From Abditibacteriota bacterium (GTDB taxonomy: Bacteria; Armatimonadota; UBA5829), in NCBI GenBank assembly GCA_017445025.1, contig JAFSVJ010000012.1:1-39559 (forward strand): a stretch of 39,559 bases of DNA, in the 5' to 3' direction. A program made the translations under genes and the position numbers. The notes beneath the pieces were generated by a model. The model saw only the letters and a list, made by a program, of their open reading frames with translations, did not search any database and was not told where the DNA came from. Of this stretch, positions 24,469 through 31,059 are shown one piece after another; positions within the stretch are counted from its first letter, which is position 1; each line of letters begins with the position of its first letter.

Positions 24469-24730
24469 CCCAAAGCACCGAAAAGATCAATTTTTTATAG
24501 GGATTTCCGACCGAAGAGCATAAGAAAAAATTGTAAAGCAAATAATAGGCGAGCAGTAGCGAGCCGGTGGATTTGCCCCAATTTCAAAAGAATTGGGGCT
24601 TTTATTTTATAAAAGTCACAATTATAAAGAAATTGGGAGCAAAGGCAATTATGCGTCTACTATTTTTTCGTAAATGCGTGAGGGAGAGAAATCCCGTAAT
24701 AAAAAATTAGAGATTTTCGAGGGATTTGGG
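24469..24730. repeat. Foldback element copy 3
   Basis: The left end CCCAAAGCACCGAAAAGATC and the right end (to 24730, ATTTTCGAGGGATTTGGG) are imperfect terminal inverted repeats of roughly 45 bases, like copy 1. The centre is a perfect stem GCCCCAATT (24575-24583) with AATTGGGGC (24591-24599). It begins 3 bases after the stop of the preceding gene. Another hairpin with core GAA follows at 24760-24778. No ORF. Confidence 0.6.
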
Positions 24731-24793
24731 ATTTTATTTTTAAAAATCATAAATCAAACGATTTTCCGAAGGAAAATCTTATCTTCTTTATCA

Positions 24794-24818
24794 CCCCCTT
24801 GTGAAAGGGGGATTTTTT
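24794..24818. terminator. Terminator-like hairpin at the edge of the accessory island
   Basis: CCCCCTT-GTG-AAAGGGGG followed by ATTTTTT. It can end the plus-strand transcript and marks where the cassette repeat begins (24818). Confidence 0.7.
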
Positions 24819-24907
24819 ATATCATACCAAAAAAAACAGGGAATTATAACCTATCATTTTAATAGAACTTCTTTCTTCTATAAGACTCATATAATCACAA
24901 TACCTCT
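24818..24907. repeat. Partial copy of the cassette intergenic repeat
   Basis: These 90 bases match 25475-25564 with only about four differences. They include the shared promoter-like motif (24818-24842) and the 3' flank of the 149-residue gene. No gene reads from this copy's motif on the minus strand; it is cut off at the terminator hairpin, so it looks like a remnant of a lost cassette. Confidence 0.85.
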
Positions 24908-24908
24908 A

Positions 24909-25358
24909 TTATTCAATTTCTTCTACTAGTTTTGGGTCAATATCCGGATTTAATAAAACTCTATCAATAATCTCAGACTTTATAAAAGTTAAACCTATAT
25001 AGTTTACCCCGTCTTTATTATTTTGTTGTGACACACCAGCAACCAATGCCTTTCTTCCCTTACCAAAGTTATAACGGAATACTATCAATGGGAGCCCTGC
25101 GTTTATCAAAGTAGAAATAGTTAAACTATTTCCCATAAATTCAGATAAGAGTTGAAGTAAACTTTTAGCATCATATCTTCTGTAATCATCTTCACCTATA
25201 CGAGCAACCAAACAATTGTCTTGTTGTAAAAATTCAATATCTTTATCATTTTCAAAAGCGTCTACTAATAAGTTTACAAATTTACTTTTATCCATAGGTA
25301 AAATGGTTTCTAAATCTACTATTCTATCTTCTTTTTTTTCTTTTTTAGCTCTTGCCAT
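24909..25358 (-). CDS. Uncharacterised accessory protein, tandem paralogue A
   Basis: The 149-residue product starts at the ATG at 25358, where AGGAG lies 7 bases upstream; an earlier in-frame ATG at 25385 would add 9 residues. It has a charged N-terminus (MARAKKEKKEDR), then a mixed alpha/beta body with LETILPMDKSKFVNLLVDAF, YRRYDAKSLL, SEFMG, PLIVFRYNFG, LVAGV, YIGLTFIKSE and IDRVLL. There is no signal peptide or membrane helix. By hand alignment about 54% of residues match paralogue B (25565). I recognise no family. It lies in an island of minus-strand genes that share one promoter motif. Confidence 0.75.
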   Translation of the reverse strand: MARAKKEKKEDRIVDLETILPMDKSKFVNLLVDAFENDKDIEFLQQDNCLVARIGEDDYRRYDAKSLLQLLSEFMGNSLTISTLINAGLPLIVFRYNFGKGRKALVAGVSQQNNKDGVNYIGLTFIKSEIIDRVLLNPDIDPKLVEEIE

Positions 25359-25564
25359 TACTAAACTCCTAAACATAAAATTCAATTATTAGTACCCAAA
25401 TAAATTTTCAAATTCATCATTTGACTTTTTTCTTAATTAAAACCTTAGCAAAAAGGTCTTTACCATTTATTATTATATCATACCAAAAAAAACAGGGAAC
25501 TATAACCTATCATTTTAATAGAACTTCTTTCTTCTATAAGACTTATATAATCACAATACCCCCA
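25348..25564. repeat. Cassette intergenic repeat, full copy
   Basis: Positions 25348-25506 match 26001-26159 at 158 of 159 bases, covering the first codons, ribosome site, whole 5' leader and promoter motif. Positions 25475-25564 match 24818-24907. Together they define a roughly 655-base tandem unit of leader, gene and 3' flank. In the leader, TACTAA and TTAGTA (25359-25364 and 25389-25394) can enclose the ribosome site in a loop. Confidence 0.9.
25475..25506 (-). promoter_or_regulatory. Shared promoter-like motif, copy for paralogue A
   Basis: On the minus strand the sequence reads GTTCCCTGTTTTTTTTGG then TATGATATAAT, about 110 bases before the ATG at 25358. The TATGAT/TATAAT end is a plausible -10 box. 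The same block lies before each gene of the island (24818, 26127, 27025; degenerate at 28100). Confidence 0.5.
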
Positions 25565-26011
25565 TTAATCAATATGTTCTACTAATCTAATATTATCTTG
25601 TTGACTCAATAAAACTCTGTCAATAGCTTCAGATTTTACAAAAGTTAAACCTATACAATGCACCCCCATCATATCTTCTTGTATCACACCGGCAACTAAT
25701 ACCTTTCTTTCATTGTTACCTAATTTATAACGAAATACTATTAAGGGATATTCAGATTTTACCAAAGTAGAGATATTTATACTATCACCCATAAACTCAG
25801 ACATAATAAAAAGAAAACTCTGGGCGTCATATCTTCTGTATTCCCCATCAACCTCACCTGCAAGAAAATCACCTTGTTGAAAAAACATAAGAGTTTCATC
25901 TTTTTCAAATGCACTTATTAGCATTTTTACAAACTTACCTTTATCCATTGGTAAGACAGTTTCCAAATCCATTTTTTTGGTTTCTTCTTTTTCTTTTTTT
26001 GCTCTTGCCAT
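25565..26011 (-). CDS. Uncharacterised accessory protein, tandem paralogue B
   Basis: The 148-residue product starts at the ATG at 26011 with AGGAG 7 bases upstream. It shares the MARAKKEK start and the blocks DLET.LPMDK, YRRYDA, SEFMG, PLIVFRY, LVAGV, IGLTF.KSE and IDRVLL with paralogue A, but differs at nearly half of its positions, especially residues 38-60 and 108-120. Its upstream leader is almost base-identical to that of A. There is no signal peptide or known motif. It may be a cytoplasmic binding, inhibitor or immunity-type protein, but nothing in the sequence proves that. Confidence 0.75.
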   Translation of the reverse strand: MARAKKEKEETKKMDLETVLPMDKGKFVKMLISAFEKDETLMFFQQGDFLAGEVDGEYRRYDAQSFLFIMSEFMGDSINISTLVKSEYPLIVFRYKLGNNERKVLVAGVIQEDMMGVHCIGLTFVKSEAIDRVLLSQQDNIRLVEHID

Positions 26012-26159
26012 TACTAAACTCCTAAATATAAAATTCAATTATTAGTACCCAAATAAATTTTCAAATTCATCATTTGACTTTTTTCTTAATTAAAACCTTA
26101 GCAAAAAGGTCTTTACCATTTATTATTATATCATACCAAAAAAAACAGGGAACTATAAC
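26001..26159. repeat. Cassette intergenic repeat, second copy, cut into another gene
   Basis: Identical to 25348-25506 except one base (C at 25374, T at 26027). The match stops at 26159, where the sequence changes abruptly to the coding sequence of a truncated gene (26161-26235). Confidence 0.9.
26127..26159 (-). promoter_or_regulatory. Shared promoter-like motif, copy for paralogue B
   Basis: Same GTTCCCTGTTTTTTTTGG-TATGATATAAT block as at 25475, about 116 bases before the ATG at 26011. Confidence 0.5.
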
Positions 26160-26235
26160 TCAAATAGTTGTTATCATTACATAAGTTGTTTATAATCTCA
26201 TAGGCTTCTTCTTGTGTGTTTATTCTAAGTTTCAT
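26131..26235 (-). pseudogene. Truncated gene: promoter and first 25 codons only
   Basis: From the ATG at 26235 the frame reads MKLRINTQEEAYEIINNLCN, then DNNYL, then runs into the cassette repeat at 26160 and stops at 26131. It has a good ribosome site (AAGGA) and a near-consensus promoter at 26271-26300, so it was a real gene. The start MKLR plus Glu-rich helix resembles the start of the 196-residue neighbour (MKLKVKKEEI), hinting at a lost paralogue. Confidence 0.7.
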
Positions 26236-26270
26236 TTTTTTATATCTTCCTTTTTTATTTATTTATATGT

Positions 26271-26300
26271 ATTATATCACAGATATACATATAATGTCAA
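26271..26300 (-). promoter_or_regulatory. Near-consensus promoter of the truncated gene
   Basis: On the minus strand TTGACA (26300-26295) and TATAAT (26276-26271) are spaced 18 bases. Confidence 0.8.
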
Positions 26301-26363
26301 TAGGATTTGCCAGTAGTTATAAAAAAATCTTAAAAAATTTTCAACAGAATAGAATTCTAAGTT

Positions 26364-26954
26364 TCATTTACTTTTATCTACTTTATCATCTTCTGTTAAA
26401 TAAGAGTTGTGAATCAATAAAGCAAAATTACCATCCACAGCTAATATAGTGGAATTCTCATAAAAGCCACCCATTAAGTAATTGTAATCGTGTAAAATGA
26501 TATACTTCTGTAAACTCTCTTTAATCTCATCAAGAGAACAGACTGCGGAGGTGTCTTCATATCCTTCTTTTTTTAATGCTATTTCTGTAAGTGTAGGGTG
26601 TAGTGATACACACTCTGCTATTGTATAAAGTGATGCTATACATTCTATTACACTCTTATCGGGTTCAAATGGTGTGTCTATAATCTCTTCTTTTAAACCA
26701 CATACAGTAGGATAGCATACAGAGTCTGATTTTTCATTGATGACTACTTTATTCAAGTATTTTTCATTAAATACTGCATTCTTATTTATGGTTTCGTAAG
26801 ACTTTATAATCTCTGATAACTTATCTAAATTATCTAACTTATGGTGTGTATATATAAAGTCTATTACTTTTGTAGAACTGTTTACCTTATAGTTTTGCTC
26901 TACCATTTTCTCTATGAAGTCTTTAATCTCTTCTTTCTTAACTTTTAATTTCAT
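26364..26954 (-). CDS. Uncharacterised accessory protein
   Basis: The 196-residue product begins MKLKVKKEEIKDFIEKMVEQ after a strong AGGAGG site. It is mostly helical and acidic in the first third and has a middle Cys-containing segment (SDSVCYPTVCGLKEEIIDTP) and a second (YTIAECVSLHPTLTEIALKK). No signal peptide or recognised domain. Its TGA overlaps an ATG (26367) that begins MKLRILFC and then stops, a second copy of the truncated gene's start. The shared promoter motif lies about 75 bases upstream at 27025. Confidence 0.7.
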   Translation of the reverse strand: MKLKVKKEEIKDFIEKMVEQNYKVNSSTKVIDFIYTHHKLDNLDKLSEIIKSYETINKNAVFNEKYLNKVVINEKSDSVCYPTVCGLKEEIIDTPFEPDKSVIECIASLYTIAECVSLHPTLTEIALKKEGYEDTSAVCSLDEIKESLQKYIILHDYNYLMGGFYENSTILAVDGNFALLIHNSYLTEDDKVDKSK

Positions 26955-27024
26955 ACCAATATCCTCCTAATAGTTAAGGTTATTTCTCACCTCGTTTTTT
27001 TAATAAGTATGTTCCCACATTAAT

Positions 27025-27049
27025 TATATCATACCAAAAAAAACAGGGG
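27025..27049 (-). promoter_or_regulatory. Shared promoter-like motif, copy for the 196-residue gene
   Basis: CCCCTGTTTTTTTTGG-TATGATATAAT on the minus strand, about 70 bases before the ATG at 26954. Only about 25 bases are shared with the other copies, which singles out the motif itself as conserved. The rest of 26955-27316 holds the terminator at 27186 and no gene. Confidence 0.5.
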
Positions 27050-27185
27050 AAAAATCAAATAAAAAACTGTGGATTTTTCAAAAAAATTGTTTTTTTCTTC
27101 ATTTTTTAATCATAGGTAAAGTTAGTGAATAAAAAGGGGGCGGATTGGGTGAGTAATTTTGTAATTGCCTTAAAAGAACCATAAT

Positions 27186-27214
27186 AAAAAAAGGAGCTTG
27201 TGTGCTCCTTTTTT
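27186..27214. terminator. Bidirectional-looking terminator
   Basis: AAAAAGGAGC pairs with GCTCCTTTTTT around TTGTGT. On the minus strand it follows the BspA-like gene by about 100 bases and also shows a T-run. Confidence 0.7.
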
Positions 27215-27316
27215 ATGCATATAGTGAATATTAAAACTTATATTTGTTTTATTATATAATAACAAAAAGACCTATTAAGATAGGAAATAATATAATGAGT
27301 AATAACCTATTTGCCA

Positions 27317-28045
27317 TTATTCATATTCTAAGATTTTACAGTCAGTCCCTTTAAATACTAATGATTTGTTATATTCTATACCTTTAGGGATTTTAACTGA
27401 TTTTAAATATTTATTATTATTGAAAGCAGCAATTCCTAATTCTTTTACTGTTTTTGGAATTATATAACACTCATTTTCTTTACAGTTAGGGTAATATATG
27501 AGTTTACTGCCATTATAATTAAATAGAATGCCGTCCTTAGATTTATATTTAGGTTCAAAATAACTATATAAAAGATTTACTCTACCATCGTTAAGAAAAA
27601 TATAAGGGTTTCTATGAGTTTCACCTAAGATAATTTGATTATATTGTATTAATCCCCAATTATATAAAATGTCTGAATAGTAAAAATTAAGATATGAATA
27701 ATCATTATTTCTTGTATAAATAACCTCTCTGGTTATTTGATTTACTACATCAACATGCTTTATATTACAATTAATAAAAGCATATTCACTTACAAATTCT
27801 GTATAATCATTAAAAAATATTCTACCTACATTTGTTATGTTTGAAAATGATTCCGGTGATATATATTTTAAAGTTTTAGGTAATATAATATCTTCTATAT
27901 TTTCATATTGATTAAAAGTTGTCTTATCTATGATTATTATTTTATTTTCTGCTAATAAATTTATAGATAAAGTGTTAGGTGTATTATCTCCATAACATAT
28001 AATAGTTAATGCTAATAAGATAAAGATAAAAATAAGTTTTTTCAT
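27317..28045 (-). CDS. Secreted BspA-like leucine-rich-repeat protein
   Basis: I start at the ATG at 28045, giving signal peptide MKKLIFIFILLALTIICYG and 242 residues; in-frame ATGs at 28072 and 28060 are alternatives and the ribosome site (AAAGGA) does not decide. LRR_5/BspA-type units are seen in IEDIILPKTLKYISPESFSN and in YIIPKTVKELGIAAFNNNKY followed by LKSVKIPKGIEY. The middle is Tyr/Asn-rich. Such proteins are usually surface adhesins or receptors. Its promoter region carries a degenerate copy of the island motif at 28100. Confidence 0.75.
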   Translation of the reverse strand: MKKLIFIFILLALTIICYGDNTPNTLSINLLAENKIIIIDKTTFNQYENIEDIILPKTLKYISPESFSNITNVGRIFFNDYTEFVSEYAFINCNIKHVDVVNQITREVIYTRNNDYSYLNFYYSDILYNWGLIQYNQIILGETHRNPYIFLNDGRVNLLYSYFEPKYKSKDGILFNYNGSKLIYYPNCKENECYIIPKTVKELGIAAFNNNKYLKSVKIPKGIEYNKSLVFKGTDCKILEYE

Positions 28046-28099
28046 AAAGAAGTCAGTCATACTATTTACCATATCCTTTTCAATTATTTTTAAAATAGT

Positions 28100-28126
28100 A
28101 TATTATACAAAAAAATAGGAAACTAT
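28100..28126 (-). promoter_or_regulatory. Degenerate copy of the island promoter motif
   Basis: On the minus strand GTTTCCTATTTTTTTG then TATAATATA, similar to GTTCCCTGTTTTTTTTGG-TATGATATAAT of the other copies. It lies about 30-55 bases before the possible starts of the BspA-like gene. Confidence 0.45.
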
Positions 28127-28219
28127 AATATTCTATTTATAATTATAACATAAAAATAAGCAAAAAATCAAATAAAAAACAGAACGCTACACATCCTCCG
28201 GAAAACTTGATTTTTAAAT

Positions 28220-28249
28220 TTGTTATTTTATTTCATATTATGATATAAT
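28220..28249 (+). promoter_or_regulatory. Promoter of the GH36 gene
   Basis: TTGTTA (28220-28225) and TATAAT (28244-28249) are spaced 18 bases, 29 bases before the ATG. Confidence 0.65.
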
Positions 28250-28278
28250 ATAATCAGTATAACGAAAAGGATTATAAT

Positions 28279-30303
28279 ATGAAATTTGAAAACAGTTTTG
28301 ACTTGCCTTTGTCTTTTATTGTAAATGATGAAAAAATAACTCTCAAGGACGGGAGGGTGAAGCTTTTAAGCGAAACCACGCAAGAGAATGTGACTCTTTC
28401 TGACTTTATTATAGAAGAATTTAATCTTAAAGTTACTGCCGTTTATGAAGAAAACTCTGATTTTGAGGCTTGCGAGTGGTTTTTTTGGCTTGAAAACATA
28501 GGTCAAAAAGACACTCCCGTCATCAAAAATCTTTTCCCCTGTGATATGACCTTCAAAACAGAGGGTGATATTACTCTTAAATATGCCAAGGGTGGCTACT
28601 GCACTCCCGAGGATTTCAGACCTTATGAAACTACTCTTAAAGAATGGCATAATTTTCAGCTTTGGGCTGAGGGTGGCAGAAGTTCAGCTCTCTTTCTCCC
28701 CTTCTTTAATATGTCCTTTGACGGAAAGGGATATATGGGCAGTGTAGGTTGGACCGGGGACTGGGAATGCAACTGGTATCGTAATCAAATTCCCCAAAAA
28801 AACCTTAATTTAACCATGGGTATGACAGAAGATAACAATTACACTGAAGCTCCTGTCTCAAAAGATGAGTTTCGCTTTACCATGGGGATGAGGGAGACCT
28901 GTTTCTATCTCTATCCCGGGGAAAAGGTGCGAACCCCTAAGATGTCTTTTGTGGAATATAAAGGTTCTATGAGAGAGGGACAGAACAAGCTCCGTCAATA
29001 TATTGCCAAATATCACAACCATATCTTAAATGTGACAGGGGAAGACAAAATGCCGATTTTCTGTTCTCACTGGGGGGATACCAAATGTTCAACTCATGTG
29101 AAAAATGTCACTAAAATGGCTGAGCATAATGTGGATTATGATTACTATTGGATAGATGCCGCATGGTTTGGAAAGGAAGAGGCTTGGATGCCTTGCACGG
29201 GAGATTGGGACAACATCAAGCCCAAATATCCGGAAAAGTTTAAACCTTTAACGGATGCCCTCCACAAATATAACAAAAAATTTCTTCTCTGGTTTGAGCC
29301 TGAGAGAGTTTGTAAAGATACAGGTTTTGAAAGGCTTGGGGAATATCTTATAGATATGCCTTCCGACAAAAAGAGCCTTCGCCCCGATTATTTGGAAATC
29401 CATGACCCCCGTCTGCCCTATCTTGAAAATATGAGAAATTCCTTCGGTTATGATGAAAAGCTTATTGATTTTTCCAACCCTCAGGCTGTGGACTTTTACA
29501 TAGACTATTTTTCAAAATTCTTAAAAGAAAATGAAATAGATTTTTACCGCAATGACGCCAATGTGGCTGTGGACGCCTTCATAAAATCCAAGGACAGAGA
29601 AAACCGAGTGGGTATTACAGAAATGAAGTGGTTTGAGGGGCTTTATCGTTTTTGGGACGGGCTTTTGGAAAGATGCCCGGGCCTTATGATAGACAATTGT
29701 GCCTCCGGGGGACGAAGAATGGATATAGAAATGATGGATCGTTCCGTGCCTCTCTGGCGAACGGATTATGCGGGAGTTGTGAATTGCAGGCAAAATCACT
29801 CCTTAGGGCTTAATGAGTGGTTTATAAATCACGGTGCATCTGCGGGAAGCCTTGTGCCAAGGTTTACAAAAGATATTTTTTATAATGTGGTAAGCGGAAT
29901 GACCGCAGGACTCACTTTTTCCGTTTACAGCACGGGAGACGGAGAACAAGAGGATCCGGACACAGTAGAGGCTGATTTTGATACAATAAATAGGGCTGTT
30001 GCCAAATATAGGTCCATACAACCCTACTTTAAATATGATTATTATCCCTTAACGGAATATGTGGCGGATGACGCATCACCTGTGGCTTATGTCTTTTATG
30101 ACAAAAAGGAAGACAAGGGCATGGTTGTTGTCATAAATAGAGATAATTCCTATACAAAAAGCTTGGAGTTTGATCTGGACTTTGTGAAGGACAGAGAATA
30201 TAAACTTGATTTTGTTTTTAATTCTTTTGATATGAAACTTAAAGATAAAAAACTTTTTGTAAACTTGGATGAAAAACGAAAGGCTGTTGTGGCGGTGTTC
30301 TAA
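28279..30303 (+). CDS. GH36-type alpha-galactosidase
   Basis: The 674-residue protein has an N-terminal beta-supersandwich (1-245), a clan GH-D barrel (about 255-570) and a C-terminal beta domain. Motifs are YWIDAAWF, KKFLLWFEPERV (335-344), DFYRNDAN with putative nucleophile D426, IDNCASGGRRMD (471-482) and PLWRTDYAG with putative acid/base D496. It hydrolyses terminal alpha-galactosides such as melibiose and raffinose-type sugars. There is no signal peptide, so it acts in the cytoplasm, in line with the GH4 enzyme at 13914. It has its own promoter, and no clear terminator is visible before the following repeats. Confidence 0.92.
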   Translation: MKFENSFDLPLSFIVNDEKITLKDGRVKLLSETTQENVTLSDFIIEEFNLKVTAVYEENSDFEACEWFFWLENIGQKDTPVIKNLFPCDMTFKTEGDITLKYAKGGYCTPEDFRPYETTLKEWHNFQLWAEGGRSSALFLPFFNMSFDGKGYMGSVGWTGDWECNWYRNQIPQKNLNLTMGMTEDNNYTEAPVSKDEFRFTMGMRETCFYLYPGEKVRTPKMSFVEYKGSMREGQNKLRQYIAKYHNHILNVTGEDKMPIFCSHWGDTKCSTHVKNVTKMAEHNVDYDYYWIDAAWFGKEEAWMPCTGDWDNIKPKYPEKFKPLTDALHKYNKKFLLWFEPERVCKDTGFERLGEYLIDMPSDKKSLRPDYLEIHDPRLPYLENMRNSFGYDEKLIDFSNPQAVDFYIDYFSKFLKENEIDFYRNDANVAVDAFIKSKDRENRVGITEMKWFEGLYRFWDGLLERCPGLMIDNCASGGRRMDIEMMDRSVPLWRTDYAGVVNCRQNHSLGLNEWFINHGASAGSLVPRFTKDIFYNVVSGMTAGLTFSVYSTGDGEQEDPDTVEADFDTINRAVAKYRSIQPYFKYDYYPLTEYVADDASPVAYVFYDKKEDKGMVVVINRDNSYTKSLEFDLDFVKDREYKLDFVFNSFDMKLKDKKLFVNLDEKRKAVVAVF

Positions 30304-30797
30304 AAATCAATAATTAAAAATCAAAAATCAAAAGAGTGGTGCTACGCATCACAAATTGAAAAGCAGAAAGCAGAAAAAGTTTCAAATTTGCATGGAACTG
30401 CAAATCAAAATTCCAAGGGTCTAGTCAAAAATCTTTAGTGATAAAGATTTTTGCCGTCGGACACCGAAAAATCGTAGATTTTCCGGCTCTTGCTAAAAAC
30501 GACAAGCAGTTGTCGTTTTTACAAAAAAGCGATGCTTTTTTGCCGCAATTCAACCCAAAAAATTGAGCTTGCGAAATTTTTAGGGATTTGGAAAAAGATG
30601 GGTTTTCGCAACTACTAATACTCTGTTGACTGTTGCAAATTTCAGTTCAAGAGGGTAGTGGGGACTAATTTTTAAAGGGGCGACTGCAAGTTTAGAGCAA
30701 AGAAAAATCTACCATAGCCCACCTTAAAATTTAGATGCCCACCAACCCAAGTGGTGCAAAGCACCACAATTTTGATTTTTGATTATTGATTTTTAAT
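30304..30797. repeat. Intergenic element with long terminal inverted repeats
   Basis: The left end (AAAAATCAATAATTAAAAAT from 30302, then a GTGGTGC-TAC-GCATCAC hairpin at 30336-30352) and the right end (GTGGTGC-AAA-GCACCAC at 30751-30767, then TTTTTGATTATTGATTTTTA) are inverted repeats of about 45 bases. Inside are hairpins at 30427-30452, about 30464-30486 (core GTA), 30495-30520 and 30523-30541 (core GAT). Positions 30441-30500 are the uninterrupted inverse copy of the frame seen at 20911-21035. No ORF. Confidence 0.6.
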
Positions 30798-30798
30798 G

Positions 30799-30975
30799 TC
30801 CATCCCCCCGTCATTATTATAATCAAAAATGGAAAATCAAAAATCAAAAGAGAAAATACTAACTTTTAAGAGCAACTATAAAGTTTTGAGCAAACTAATT
30901 TGATTATTGATTATTAATTATTGATTTTAAAATGCCACCCCCCAAACCTACGGTTTAGGGGGGCAGATTTTCCGG
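30799..30975. repeat. CCCCCC module interrupted by a nested segment
   Basis: TCCATCCCCCCGTCA (30799-30813) and TGCCACCCCCC (30933-30943) match the module at 20941-20980, where they flank the 14-base hairpin GTTGCTAATGCAAC. Here 119 bases (30814-30932), with AATCAAAAAT at one end and inverse GATTATTGATT repeats at the other, take its place. The CCCCCC-AAACC-TAC-GGTTT-AGGGGG hairpin follows. The remaining bases to 31059 hold only the yifB ribosome site. Confidence 0.65.
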
Positions 30976-31059
30976 ATCTTGCTTTGGCGTCGGTAGTTCT
31001 TAGGTCTGAGATATATATAAGAGTGAAAATAAAATTTAGGTAGGAGACAAGTATAAAAA

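Noticed and set aside
25348..26159. Integron-type attC sites between cassettes
   Set aside because: The shared flanks extend through the promoter and leader into the first codons, lack paired R'/R'' core sites that I can see, and no integrase is present.
26216..26449. Plus-strand open frame of 77 codons over the truncated gene's promoter
   Set aside because: It is a translation of AT-rich promoter DNA and the antisense of two minus-strand genes, without a ribosome site.
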